Shown piece by piece: positions 34,430 to 42,135 of a stretch of 42,135 nucleotides of DNA. The DNA comes from Clostridia bacterium (lineage in GTDB: Bacteria; Bacillota; Clostridia; Oscillospirales; Acutalibacteraceae). The DNA is taken from positions 1 through 42,135 of the forward strand of contig JAQXOB010000008.1 of NCBI GenBank assembly GCA_029098305.1, given 5' to 3'. A program made the position numbers and the translations under genes. The first letter of the stretch is position 1. Every line of letters begins with the position of its first letter. Under the pieces are notes generated by a model. It searched no databases, was not told the origin of the DNA, and saw nothing but the letters and a program-made list of their open reading frames with translations.

Positions 34430-35518
34430 ATGGCAATTACCAAGATAGTTATAACAGGTGGTCCTTGTGCAGGCAAGACAACAGCAATGAGCTGGATTCA
34501 GAATGCCTTCTCACAGCAGGGCTATACCGTTTTGTTTGTCCCCGAAACCGCTACAGGGCTTATAACCGGCGGTGTGGCACCATGGACCTGCGGTAGCAAT
34601 CTTGACTATCAAAAATGTCAGGTTAAGCTACAAATAGAAAAAGAACGTATTTTTGAGCAGGCTGCCAAGAGTATGCCTAGCGAAAAAATTCTTATCGTGT
34701 GCGATCGTGGTGTTATCGACAACAAAGTGTATATGACTCAGGATGAGTTTGACAAGGTTATGGAATTTGTGGGTGGCAACGAGGTTCAGCTTCGTGACAA
34801 TTATGATGCTGTTTTTCATCTTGTTACAGCTGCTAAAGGTGCTAAGGAGTTTTACACCACTGATAACAACAAAGCTCGTATCGAGAGTATAGACGAAGCT
34901 GTAGAGCTTGACACCAAGCTGATTTCTGCATGGACAGGTCATCCTCATTTTAGAATCATTGACAACGCAACCGATTTTGAAAAGAAGATGAGACGTCTGC
35001 TTCAGGAGATATCATCATTTATAGGAACAACTAAGCCATACGAAATTGAGCGCAAGTTCCTTATAGAATATCCTGACATTGAGTGGCTTGAGAGCCAACC
35101 AAACTGCCAGAGAATTGAAATTATTCAGACTTACCTAAAGACTGATAATGATGATGAGGTAAGAGTTCGCCAGAGAGGTGTCGATGGTCATTACATATAT
35201 TTTCAGACCACAAAATATCGTGTTAACGATGTGAAACGTATTGAGGTGGAACGCAGGCTTTCTGAAAGTGAATATCTTAGACTTTTGATGAACGCTGACA
35301 CATCAATGAAGCAGATCAGAAAGACAAGATATTGTCTTACCTTTGAAAATCAGTATTTCGAGATAGATGTGTATCCTTTCTGGGATGACAAGGCTATAGT
35401 TGAGATAGAGCTTAGTGACGAGAATGATCCTATCAAGTTCCCGGAACAGCTTAAGCTGATCAAAGAGGTTACAGAGGACGATTATTATAAAAATATCAAC
35501 CTCGCTAAAAATCTGTAA
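34430..35518 (+). CDS. AAA ATPase/kinase-like domain fused to a CYTH triphosphate-tunnel domain
   Basis: 362 residues. The N-terminal P-loop domain (about 1-195) carries Walker A GGPCAGKTT (10-18) and a kinase-like CDRGVIDNKVYM (91-102), as in the AAA_28 family. The C-terminal CYTH domain (about 203-360) has the diagnostic E-x-E-x-K motif (E205, E207, K209) and alternating charged strand residues, and normally cleaves or binds triphosphates (thiamine triphosphate, polyphosphate or nucleotides). Such fusions are known, but the substrate is not established. I chose ATG 34430 because GGGGGAA precedes it; the ATG at 34415 has no ribosome site. It is a single gene with promoter and terminator. Confidence 0.87.
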   Translation: MAITKIVITGGPCAGKTTAMSWIQNAFSQQGYTVLFVPETATGLITGGVAPWTCGSNLDYQKCQVKLQIEKERIFEQAAKSMPSEKILIVCDRGVIDNKVYMTQDEFDKVMEFVGGNEVQLRDNYDAVFHLVTAAKGAKEFYTTDNNKARIESIDEAVELDTKLISAWTGHPHFRIIDNATDFEKKMRRLLQEISSFIGTTKPYEIERKFLIEYPDIEWLESQPNCQRIEIIQTYLKTDNDDEVRVRQRGVDGHYIYFQTTKYRVNDVKRIEVERRLSESEYLRLLMNADTSMKQIRKTRYCLTFENQYFEIDVYPFWDDKAIVEIELSDENDPIKFPEQLKLIKEVTEDDYYKNINLAKNL

Positions 35519-35539
35519 CATATAAACATATATAAATAT

Positions 35540-35590
35540 CCGATATCATGCATTGTGATTATATCATGACGCTTGATGTCGGTTTTTTTT
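35540..35590 (+). terminator. Rho-independent terminator after the AAA/CYTH gene
   Basis: Imperfect stem between CCGATATCATGC (from 35540) and GCTTGATGTCGG (ending 35582), followed by eight T. Confidence 0.8.
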
Positions 35591-35608
35591 ATAAATTTTT
35601 CGGTTGAT

Positions 35609-35642
35609 TTTGACATAATAAGCATGGGCAAAATGGGATAAT
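35609..35642 (+). promoter_or_regulatory. Spo0A-type promoter of spoIIGA-sigE
   Basis: TTGACA (35610-35615) and GATAAT (35637-35642) are separated by 21 nt, much like the over-long spacing of the Bacillus spoIIG promoter, which needs Spo0A. TTTGACA overlapping the -35 is one mismatch from the 0A box TTCGACA. The Spo0A role is inferred. Confidence 0.6.
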
Positions 35643-35667
35643 CAGTATATCAAAAGGGCATAGGGGT

Positions 35668-36498
35668 ATGGTTATGAAGGTTACTGTTTACATAGATGTG
35701 CTCATTTGCGTAAATCTGATAATTAATTACTTTATACTTTCGTTAAGCTTTAGATATGTGAAGTGTGCTATAACCAAGCTAGCGTTGTTGCGAGGTGCGG
35801 CGGTGGGTGCGGTGCTTTCGCTGATTATTCTTTTGCCTGAGCTACCGGCAGTGCTTGCGGTACCGATTAAGCTTGCGGTGGGTGTAGCTGTGGTGTTTTC
35901 TGCCAGTTTGAGGCGATCGCCAAAGGTTTTTGTTAGGCTATGCGGAGTGTTTTTGTTAATCACATTTGCTATGTGTGGCGTGGTATATTTTCTGTGCAGT
36001 ACGATATTTTCACAGATATTATATATTAATAATGGCGTGGTGTACTTTGACATATCGCCGTTTGTTCTAATAGCACTCACAGCGGTGTGTTACATATTTA
36101 TATATATTATAGAGAAGATAAGTCAAAAACGTCTGCCGGAATCTTTTTATTGCAAGGTGGGTTTTGAAATCTATGGTATGCACTTTGATATTTTTGGCAA
36201 GCTGGACAGCGGAAACACTCTAAAAGAGCCTTTTTCGCAAAAGCCTGTTATCATCATTGCCAAAAACGCTATAGATGCCGACATAATAGAAAGTGTAGAA
36301 AAATCAAAAATCCGCTTAATTCCATTCAAGACATTAAGCGGTGCGGGTATGCTTCAGGGTATTCGAATAGAAAATCTCACGCTGGATGGCAGGCCTGTAC
36401 CGATAGAGGTATACATAGCAATATCAACAAACGATATTTCGCCATCGGGAGCAGATGCGTTGATTAGCTGTGAACTGGCAGAGTATTTGGATAGCTAA
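35668..36498 (+). CDS. spoIIGA: Sporulation sigma-E factor processing peptidase
   Basis: Membrane-embedded aspartic protease that cleaves pro-sigma-E in the mother cell. The 276 residues contain five hydrophobic segments in the N-terminal half and a soluble protease domain with the catalytic motif LDSGNTLKEP (Asp180). The position agrees with Bacillus SpoIIGA. The start could be ATG 35668 (AAAGGG 9 nt upstream) or ATG 35674 (AGGGG 7 nt upstream). sigE follows 39 nt downstream. Confidence 0.95.
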   Translation: MVMKVTVYIDVLICVNLIINYFILSLSFRYVKCAITKLALLRGAAVGAVLSLIILLPELPAVLAVPIKLAVGVAVVFSASLRRSPKVFVRLCGVFLLITFAMCGVVYFLCSTIFSQILYINNGVVYFDISPFVLIALTAVCYIFIYIIEKISQKRLPESFYCKVGFEIYGMHFDIFGKLDSGNTLKEPFSQKPVIIIAKNAIDADIIESVEKSKIRLIPFKTLSGAGMLQGIRIENLTLDGRPVPIEVYIAISTNDISPSGADALISCELAEYLDS

Positions 36499-36537
36499 AG
36501 CAGCAATAAAAATATTAACATAAAGGAGAGAACGGCT

Positions 36538-37248
36538 ATGTGGATTATAGAAAAAATAAAAAGCCTTATACAAAAGATAAGACTTCATTTTACAGACGAG
36601 GTGTATTATGTTTATGGTCCGGAGAATCTTCCTCCTCCGCTCAGCACCGTTCAAGAGAACGAGGCTCTGGAAAAACTAAAAGAGGGTGATTCTGATGCCA
36701 AAGAACTGCTGATAACACACAATTTAAGGCTTGTGGTTTACATAGCAAAGAAATTTGATTCGTCTGCCAGCAACATAGAGGATCTTATATCCATAGGAAC
36801 GATAGGTCTTATAAAGGCAGTGAATACTTTTTGCCCTGACAAAAACATCAAGCTCGCTACATATGCTTCACGTTGCATAGAAAACGAAATTCTTATGTTT
36901 TTACGCAAAAACTCACAGCGTAAAAACGAGATTTCCTTAGATGAACCGTTAAATGTGGATTGGGATGGAAACGAGCTTTTGCTTTCTGATATCCTTGGAA
37001 GTGACAAAAACGAGGTGAACAAGGGCATAGAGCAGGAGGCAGAATGTTCCACTTTGTTGCTTTGTGTTTCGCATTTGCCAAAGAGGGAGCGTGAGATAAT
37101 GGAGCTTCGTTTTGGACTAAATGGCAAGAGAGAGCATACCCAAAAGGATGTTGCCACCGAGCTTAACATCTCTCAATCATACATCTCTCGCCTTGAAAAG
37201 AAAATTATCATTCGCCTTCGCCGTGAAATGGAAAAAGCCTTCGATTAA
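36538..37248 (+). CDS. sigE: RNA polymerase sporulation sigma factor E (pro-form)
   Basis: Mother-cell sigma factor of early sporulation, 236 residues. The amphipathic pro-sequence (about 1-27) ends at DEVYYVYG, matching the Bacillus cleavage region, followed by the hallmark LPPPLS. Region 2 ([12 protein letters not shown]...[19 protein letters not shown]...[13 protein letters not shown]) and region 4 with its helix-turn-helix ([23 protein letters not shown]) are complete. AAGGAG precedes the ATG. The usual neighbour sigG does not follow; structured element C begins on the base after the stop. Confidence 0.97.
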   Translation: MWIIEKIKSLIQKIRLHFTDEVYYVYGPENLPPPLSTVQENEALEKLKEGDSDAKELLITHNLRLVVYIAKKFDSSASNIEDLISIGTIGLIKAVNTFCPDKNIKLATYASRCIENEILMFLRKNSQRKNEISLDEPLNVDWDGNELLLSDILGSDKNEVNKGIEQEAECSTLLLCVSHLPKREREIMELRFGLNGKREHTQKDVATELNISQSYISRLEKKIIIRLRREMEKAFD

Positions 37249-37625
37249 CTTACTTTCTTTTTCACGAGAAAAAGAAAGTAAGCAAAGAAAAAGCGCATCT
37301 GTGAGACGATTAGATAAGATATATGGATTTGTCGCTCGATGGAGGCTATTTGTCGGGTAAAAAGAAACCATTGCTTGATAAGTCTTAGTGCGAAATCCCT
37401 GTCGGCGAGGCCGGCTGGCAAGCAATTCTTTGCAGTCAACCACCTGCAAAGAATTGCTTTTTTCGATGCTCGGTGCAGACTTTTGAGCTTTTTATCAGGC
37501 TTTGCTATGTCATTTGTGGCTTACACAAATTAACGCGGATTTGCAATACACGTCCTGCAAATCCGCGTTATTCTAGCTTGCTGTTGGGCAGAAAGACTAT
37601 ATCGTTTTAGTTTAATTGGTGCGAA
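37249..37625 (+). repeat. Structured repeat element family 1, copy C
   Basis: Starts immediately after the sigE stop. Head palindrome CTTACTTTCTTTTTC (37249-37263) with GAAAAAGAAAGTAAG (37268-37282). Stem I (37420-37435 with 37444-37459), stem II (37531-37545 with 37556-37570) and a tail with GACTATATCGTTTTAGTT. It shares with copy A an inserted block GTGCGAAATCC...GGCGAGGCCGGCT. Confidence 0.88.
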
Positions 37626-37708
37626 GTCCCATCCTGTAAACATAAAAAGTGGGAACTGTCGCATTAAGGTTAATATGCACAAATAAACAAAGCTGTTATC
37701 AAACACGG

Positions 37709-37840
37709 CTCCTTCTGACGAGGGAGCCGTCGAGTGAAACGAGACTGAGGGAGAGAAAAACTGCATTTTTGCAGGATTTTTACCTTTTCTCTCCCTCCGT
37801 CAAAACTTCGTTTTGCCACCTCCCTCATCAGATGAAGGCG
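37709..37840 (-). repeat. Repeat family 2, inverted copy
   Basis: GGCTCC...GGGAGCC hairpin, then GAGAGAAAAACTGCATTTTTGCA..., ending with CTCTCCCTCCGTCAAAACTTCG and CCACCTCCCTCATC: the family 2 sequence in reverse orientation relative to the other copies. Stretch 37,626-37,708 and 37,841-37,899 show no gene. Confidence 0.82.
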
Positions 37841-37899
37841 CAAACTGTACAAATTGCCTCTAGTGCAACAGCTCCTTTTGATTATTGTGTATTGCAAGG

Positions 37900-38280
37900 T
37901 CAAGTCTGATCTATTTCTATATCTATAGACTTGATCTTATGATTTTTTGCATAATCATATCCATTTGATTTGCGTATATAGTCGAAGAAGTTTTCTTCAG
38001 TATCATCGCTCCACAAGGTATCTTCAAGATGGCGATTTTCTTCATCAGGAGAAAATATAATTCTTACTCGCAGTTGACAATACTCGTCATTTCCATCAGG
38101 ATATTGTCTAACTAAATCATAATAAAACAAATCTTCTCCTGTAAAATCATAGACGCCATATTCATTTAATAAAAGGTCTTCTTCTATAGGAGTTTTGCAC
38201 ATTTCATCAAAGACATTGATGATTTCATCTAACGTATTATCAGTTGAAATATTGCTCTTTAAAAATTCTAACAAAGCCAT
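37900..38280 (-). CDS. Hypothetical acidic protein
   Basis: 126 residues, acidic, no signal peptide or membrane helix. Not recognised. The C-terminal half (RVRIIFSPDEENRHLEDTLWSDDTEENFFDYIRKSNGYDYA) looks like a folded alpha/beta domain; the size and acidity would suit an immunity-type or small regulatory protein, but nothing proves this. GAGGTGG lies 7 nt before ATG 38280. It stands between repeat DNA and the mobile element, and may be either element cargo or a host gene. Confidence 0.72.
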   Translation of the reverse strand: MALLEFLKSNISTDNTLDEIINVFDEMCKTPIEEDLLLNEYGVYDFTGEDLFYYDLVRQYPDGNDEYCQLRVRIIFSPDEENRHLEDTLWSDDTEENFFDYIRKSNGYDYAKNHKIKSIDIEIDQT

Positions 38281-38370
38281 TTTATCCACCTCATTATTTA
38301 GAATAGAATTATTTGAACATATATTCATTATAATTACTAGCAGAAAAACTAAATTAAATAATTGGCTTTA

Positions 38371-38548
38371 AGTGAAATATTTGCCTGATGGCAAATGTGA
38401 AATAATGACTTACGATCATTGTGAAATTTGATGCTCACGCATCAAGTGAAATGAAATAAATCCACCCACGCCCGCAGGCATTTCACATTGCGTAGCAATA
38501 TTTCACACGCGTAGCGTATTTCACAAATCCCGTAAGGGATTTATTTCG
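38371..38548. repeat. Array of small hairpins separated by GTGAAAT/ATTTCAC heptamers
   Basis: Four GTGAAAT (38372, 38397, 38421, 38446) are followed by three ATTTCAC (38480, 38500, 38518) in mirror orientation. Between them lie short hairpins with unrelated arms: TTTGCC/GGCAAA, TTGATGC/GCATCAA, ATTGC/GCAAT, ACGC/GCGT, AAATCCC/GGGATTT. The array is non-coding and lies next to the end of the mobile element. Confidence 0.8.
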
Positions 38549-38567
38549 TTGAAAAAAAGACACGCTT

Positions 38568-38637
38568 TTTAGGGTCGTACCCTAAAGGACAGTTCTTTCG
38601 CAGGATATGGCATAGCCCACACGGGCTATGCCTTTTT
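38568..38637 (+). terminator. Hairpins at the element end, including a plus-strand terminator
   Basis: TTTAGGGT/ACCCTAAA palindrome around 38569-38587, then GGCATAGCCC (38609-38618) pairing with GGGCTATGCC (38623-38632) and TTTTT. The T tail faces plus-strand transcription entering the element; the small palindrome could be part of an attachment site. Confidence 0.6.
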
Positions 38638-38644
38638 CCTTTAT

Positions 38645-40357
38645 TCAAGCGGATTTCAGCGGTTTATCACGCATTTCTTCCATTGCCGAAATTAGTTCTT
38701 CTTCAGTAGGGATATTGATAATTCCGACCGCAGTGAAGTAAATATCAATTGGAACGTGCTTGTGGCCGTGTTCATCTTTTGTACTGTTATGAACATCTAT
38801 CCGCTTAATCAATGTGTTTACAATCGTGGTTGTTAATTCTTTTAAGTCAGTACACTCACGTATCGCCGTGAGAAAAACATTAAGATTTATTTTCTCTTGT
38901 TCAGCTTTTCTGACTTTCTGCTCGTCGTGTTCAACTGCGGCGAGCAATTCTTTTTGCTCTTGTTCATAGTTGGCAGACATACGATAAAAACGATCATCGG
39001 AGATTTTACCGAGCACATTATATTCGTAAATACGTTCGATTAACATATCGAGTTCTTTAATGCGCTGTTTGGATTTTTCGATTTTTGTTTTCATAGTCCT
39101 TATCGTGGTTTCTCTACCAAGTGTGTTTTTCTTTGCAAAAAGATAAAGAAATACCGGCTCATATTCTGTAACATATTTCGCAACTTTTTGGATTGCCTCA
39201 AGCACCATTTCTTTTATCACTACTTCACGGATATAATGAATCTTGCAAGCACCTCTGTTTGACCTATATTGAGAACAACTATAAAATTCTTGATGTTCTT
39301 TGATACTTTTGGCTGCAGCAAAATACAGTTTCGAGCCACAATCCGCGCAGTATAGAAGTCCTGCGAACATACCCGTTTTTCCCGTAGCTGAAAGACGGCG
39401 ACGATGTTTTCGAAGTTCTCTTACTCTCTCAAAGGTATCCTCGTCAATGATTGCCTCTTGGGTGTTCGGAATAATCTGCCAATCTTCTTCAGGGATATGG
39501 ACAGTTTTCTTCACCTTGAAACTCACAAAGGTGGTTTTGAAATTAACAGTACATCCCGTATACTGCCTATTTTCAAGAATATGAACCACCGTGGCTTGTT
39601 CCCACCTATATGGGTTGGCAGGTCTTTTATTCGAGGCTTTTCTTCCAATACTATAATAATATTCCGTTGGGCTTACGATTTTCTCGCTTTCGAGACGTTT
39701 GGCAATTTGCATTGGTCCAAGCCCTGCAATACAGAGTTCAAAAATATATCGAACAACTTTTGCGGCGGGCTCATCAATAATCCATTGTTTAGAATCATCG
39801 GGAGATTTCATATAACCAAACGGAACAGCAGGGGCAACACGTTCTCCATTATCTGCTTTGGCTTTCCATACTGCTTTTATCTTTTTGCTTGTTTGCTCTG
39901 CATACCATTCATTAAATATATTATGAAATGGCATTGTTTCAAGTCCCGTGCCGGTAGAAGTGTTTACATTTTCTTGGATAGCGATAAAAGTTACTCCGAG
40001 CGACGGATAAACCACCTGAGTCAATCTACCCATTTCAATACTCTCACGACCGAAACGAGAAAGGTCTTTTACGATGATTGTGCCGACCTCTCCGTTTTCA
40101 ACCATTCTCTGCATACGCTGAAAATCGGGGCGGTCAAAGGTAGTGCCCGAAACACCATCGTCAACAAAGAATTCGGTATGAAGATATCCGTTTTGCTTTG
40201 CATAATCTAACAAAATCTGTTTTTGGTTACTGATACTATTAGATTCATCCTCTTGTTTTTTCTTTCTTTTATCTTTTGAATCTTTTGTTTCTTCTACTGA
40301 CAAACGACAGTAAAGAGCAGTTATTTTTGCTTTATTCTCGGCTTTCTTTTTTGCCAT
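38645..40357 (-). CDS. Large serine recombinase (integrase/transposase of TnpX/TndX type)
   Basis: Site-specific recombinase that excises and integrates the element. 570 residues: resolvase catalytic domain (about 12-165) with catalytic Ser20 (LYCRLSVEE) and the arginines in KDLSRFGRES; recombinase domain (about 180-290); zinc ribbon (LLYCADCGSKL...CSQYRSNRGACKIH); coiled coil; and a C-terminal DUF4368-like region. The size suits Tn4451/Tn5397-type recombinases. AAAGGAG precedes ATG 40357; the longer upstream frame is spurious. It appears intact and probably functional. Confidence 0.95.
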   Translation of the reverse strand: MAKKKAENKAKITALYCRLSVEETKDSKDKRKKKQEDESNSISNQKQILLDYAKQNGYLHTEFFVDDGVSGTTFDRPDFQRMQRMVENGEVGTIIVKDLSRFGRESIEMGRLTQVVYPSLGVTFIAIQENVNTSTGTGLETMPFHNIFNEWYAEQTSKKIKAVWKAKADNGERVAPAVPFGYMKSPDDSKQWIIDEPAAKVVRYIFELCIAGLGPMQIAKRLESEKIVSPTEYYYSIGRKASNKRPANPYRWEQATVVHILENRQYTGCTVNFKTTFVSFKVKKTVHIPEEDWQIIPNTQEAIIDEDTFERVRELRKHRRRLSATGKTGMFAGLLYCADCGSKLYFAAAKSIKEHQEFYSCSQYRSNRGACKIHYIREVVIKEMVLEAIQKVAKYVTEYEPVFLYLFAKKNTLGRETTIRTMKTKIEKSKQRIKELDMLIERIYEYNVLGKISDDRFYRMSANYEQEQKELLAAVEHDEQKVRKAEQEKINLNVFLTAIRECTDLKELTTTIVNTLIKRIDVHNSTKDEHGHKHVPIDIYFTAVGIINIPTEEELISAMEEMRDKPLKSA

Positions 40358-40444
40358 TATTAACTCCTTTCTGTGAAGCCGAGCATTGTATATTTGGGCG
40401 AGCCTATTATACAATGCCCGGCACACTTATAACAAATCTATAGG

Positions 40445-40717
40445 TTACAATTCTTTCGCTAAAATCAGCGCTTTGAACTGCTGTAATATTGTTTCTTTGC
40501 CTTCCATATCGAAATTGGCGGTAACGTCATAAATTGTTCCGCCAATCTTTTTAGAAAAGCATATCTTTTTAGGAACGGTTGTTACGGGAATAGGAATATC
40601 TTTAAGATCTTTGCTTTTTGGTAGCGCATACTCTTGTAAATCAATAGGACGTGTATCATCTACACGCCCCATGCCTTTCATAACAAGAATGTCTTTAAAA
40701 TTGCCTTTTTGCATCAT
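40445..40717 (-). CDS. TnpW-like transposon-encoded protein
   Basis: 90 residues. The C-terminal half (KKICFSKKIGGTIYDVTANFD...KETILQQFKALI) resembles the small TnpW family encoded in Tn4451-like elements, in which an IG-TTY-V--HF motif precedes a KET...I helix. Function unknown. GAGGTGA, which also contains the stop of the ParB-like gene, is its ribosome site; the start lies 4 nt after that stop, so it is in the same operon. Confidence 0.7.
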   Translation of the reverse strand: MMQKGNFKDILVMKGMGRVDDTRPIDLQEYALPKSKDLKDIPIPVTTVPKKICFSKKIGGTIYDVTANFDMEGKETILQQFKALILAKEL

Positions 40718-40721
40718 AGGA

Positions 40722-41573
40722 TCACCTCGCATCCCTTTGTTTCATTCGGTAGTTCTTTTCGCAAAGTTTTATGATTTCATCTTCTATTTGCTGAACCGTA
40801 TAATTCTTCGGGAAATACTTGCGGAGTTTTTCGGTAGGAATTTTAACACGCTCTTTTTGGTTCGCTTTTTCTTCCTCCATAATCTCTGCAATCACTTCGG
40901 GTGTAAGACCTTCGCCTTGGCTTATCTTCTTAAAGCGGCAAGCCTGCGAAAGTGACGGGGTGCAATCGCTTTGCTCAATCTGCTCCAATAGGTCTTGCTG
41001 TTCCTGCTCGTTGAGATAGGAAAGCTCAACGGCGGGAGTGAAGGAAATGCGCCCTTCATCTACATATTGCAGAATTTCGGGGATAAGGTTAGTAAGACGA
41101 ATATAGCGTTGAATTTGCCGTGCGCTGTCATTGGCATCGGCGGCAATTTGCTCATCTGTCCTTAACTTTGCGCCAACTTGGCACGAAGTTAGATCACTTC
41201 TCCATCCTTGGTGTGCCAACGCTTCTGCCTTCATCTTGTAAGCAAAGGCTTTTTCAGACGGTAAAATATGCTCACGGTGCAGGTTACTGTCCACAAGCAC
41301 GATTGCCGCCGCATCACGATCAAGGGAAACAATTAAGGCAGGGATTTCGGTGATCCCTGCCTTTCTGCTTGCCTTAACCCGTCTGTGACCGGATATGATT
41401 TCATATTCGTCTGTGGTGTTTTCTAAAGGGCGGACTATGATGGGAGATACAACGCCGTGTGCCTTAATGCTTTCGGCAAGGGCATCCATTTCCTCATTGT
41501 CCTGCACCTTGTAGGGGTGGTTCTCAAAGGGGTGTAATTTCTCGATAGAGATATTTTTCTTAGTATTTTTCAT
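40722..41573 (-). CDS. ParB-like nuclease-domain protein of the mobile element
   Basis: 283 residues. The ParB N-terminal domain is clear (ISIEKLHPFENHPYKVQDNEEMDALAESIKAHGVVSPIIVRP, then SGHRRVKASRKAG near 62 and LVDSNLHREHILPSEKAFAYKM near 95), followed by a helix-turn-helix region (DEQIAADANDSARQIQRYIRL). The C-terminus (IPTEKLRKYFPKNYTVQQIEDEIIKL) is typical of versions carried by Gram-positive conjugative elements, where it is thought to aid maintenance or transfer. Its ATG overlaps the preceding stop (ATGA). Confidence 0.93.
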   Translation of the reverse strand: MKNTKKNISIEKLHPFENHPYKVQDNEEMDALAESIKAHGVVSPIIVRPLENTTDEYEIISGHRRVKASRKAGITEIPALIVSLDRDAAAIVLVDSNLHREHILPSEKAFAYKMKAEALAHQGWRSDLTSCQVGAKLRTDEQIAADANDSARQIQRYIRLTNLIPEILQYVDEGRISFTPAVELSYLNEQEQQDLLEQIEQSDCTPSLSQACRFKKISQGEGLTPEVIAEIMEEEKANQKERVKIPTEKLRKYFPKNYTVQQIEDEIIKLCEKNYRMKQRDAR

Positions 41574-42135
41574 CGTTCATAACCTCGTTCTTTCTTTTTA
41601 ATCAAATTATTTCGTTTCATTTCGATATGGCGTTCCTGCTCAAGAAGCTCGTGAATTTTGGGGATATGCTCCTCGATGCGCAGGGCGACTTTTAATTCTT
41701 TTCGCAAGGGAGTAATTCTTGCGGTGATCTCTTTTGCCTGTTCTTTCAGGGTGGCATCTTCTTCGGGCGTTTTCACTCGGCGCAGTTTCAGCCGCAGAGC
41801 ATATCGTTCCTGCTCCAATTCTGAGATACGGGCAGACAAGTTCTCTTGAAATAACAAAAGCTCCTTTGGCGACTCAATGTGGTTGTCGCAAAGGAGCTTG
41901 TATTCCTCGATATATTTATCTAACTTCTGTACCTCTGCCCGCATCATCGGAGAGAGTGGGCGGTTGTGCTTTTCTTCAATATTGTTGCCCGTGCAAATTT
42001 TCAGCAGTTCAATAAACAGAGCAAATAAGACTTGCACCGTATCCATACGTTCCAAACGCCGCCATTCGTATTCAATTACGAGCAGAGGTTTACGCTTATA
42101 CGGTGCATTATAAATGGTGGTCATAATAGGTCCGA
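41570..42135 (-). CDS. C-terminal part of a relaxase/mobilization protein (partial)
   Basis: The frame is open to the window edge, so the N-terminal catalytic relaxase domain lies outside. The visible 188 codons encode a coiled-coil-rich tail: RPLSPMMRAEVQKLDKY, then ESPKELLLFQENLSARISEL, then ITPLRKELKVALRIEEHIPKI. This matches the tails of MobL/Rlx-like relaxases in Clostridia, as I recall them. An ATG at 42124 has no ribosome site and is probably internal. Alternative: a stand-alone coiled-coil protein. Confidence 0.7.
   Translation of the reverse strand, partial: GPIMTTIYNAPYKRKPLLVIEYEWRRLERMDTVQVLFALFIELLKICTGNNIEEKHNRPLSPMMRAEVQKLDKYIEEYKLLCDNHIESPKELLLFQENLSARISELEQERYALRLKLRRVKTPEEDATLKEQAKEITARITPLRKELKVALRIEEHIPKIHELLEQERHIEMKRNNLIKKKERGYER

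Larger units (their letters stand above)
38371..42135 (-). mobile_element. One end of an integrative mobilizable/conjugative element
   Basis: Large serine recombinase, TnpW-like protein, ParB-like protein and relaxase tail, all on the minus strand and tightly packed, with clearly higher GC than the flanks. The inner part continues beyond the window, so the other end and the target duplication cannot be seen. The outer border is placed at the hairpin array but may lie anywhere between 38,329 and 38,644. Confidence 0.8.

Noticed and set aside
39404-40210. 268-codon plus-strand ORF inside the recombinase gene
   Set aside because: It is a shadow frame of the recombinase and has no recognisable motifs or ribosome site.

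Overview
The window is low-GC DNA from a spore-forming, anaerobic, Gram-positive gut-type bacterium of the Clostridia, most likely Oscillospiraceae/Ruminococcaceae. The pointers are sporulation genes (spoIIGA-sigE, ylmC/ymxH type), rubrerythrin, pyruvate phosphate dikinase, HPr-family regulation and at least six secreted proteins with type I dockerin motifs. Species cannot be fixed from the sequence. I saw no rRNA, tRNA or CRISPR array. Bases 1-163 hold no gene I can support.

Layout. 0.16-3.9 kb: ppdK (minus) diverges from a GlmU-like nucleotidyltransferase that lacks the acetyltransferase half. 4.1-8.2 kb: an OmpR-type response regulator, its histidine kinase, a membrane-anchored unknown protein and a FemA/FemX-like peptidoglycan branching enzyme. 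Matching 11-nt direct repeats upstream of the regulator and of the Fem gene suggest one cell-envelope regulon. 8.2-10.5 kb: endonuclease III, a multi-pass membrane protein and a small membrane protein. 10.8-14.6 kb: a 1270-residue secreted protein with 14 SH3-like repeats and a C-terminal dockerin. 14.8-18.8 kb: a CorC-like CBS protein, an NlpC/P60 wall hydrolase with four peptidoglycan-binding domains and a C-terminal membrane anchor, a YlmC/YmxH protein and a small conserved membrane protein. 18.8-19.37 kb: an AT-rich, gene-free region with DnaA-box-like tandem repeats. 19.4-21.6 kb: a DUF1858 protein and htpG.

21.6-22.8 kb is repeat DNA. 22.8-27.5 kb (minus): a chromosomal ParB/Noc-like protein, a metallophosphoesterase, an RluA-family pseudouridine synthase, an HPr paralogue with Tyr in place of the active-site His15, trmD and rimM. 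27.6 kb: rubrerythrin. 28.5-34.1 kb (minus): five secreted proteins in a row, all with complete or decayed dockerins. 34.4-37.25 kb: an AAA/CYTH fusion protein, then spoIIGA-sigE behind a Spo0A-type promoter. 38.4-42.1 kb: one end of an integrative mobilizable element (large serine recombinase, TnpW-like protein, ParB-like protein, C-terminal part of a relaxase) with visibly higher GC.

The most unusual feature is a repeated, highly structured non-coding element present three times (from 21,565, 28,153 and 37,249). Each copy starts 0-7 nt after the stop codon of an unrelated plus-strand gene (htpG, rubrerythrin, sigE). It has a 15-bp palindromic head and two long hairpins. Stem sequences differ between copies while pairing is kept. 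A second, separately mobile palindromic repeat family (3,989; 22,066-22,613; 28,482; 37,709) often follows it.
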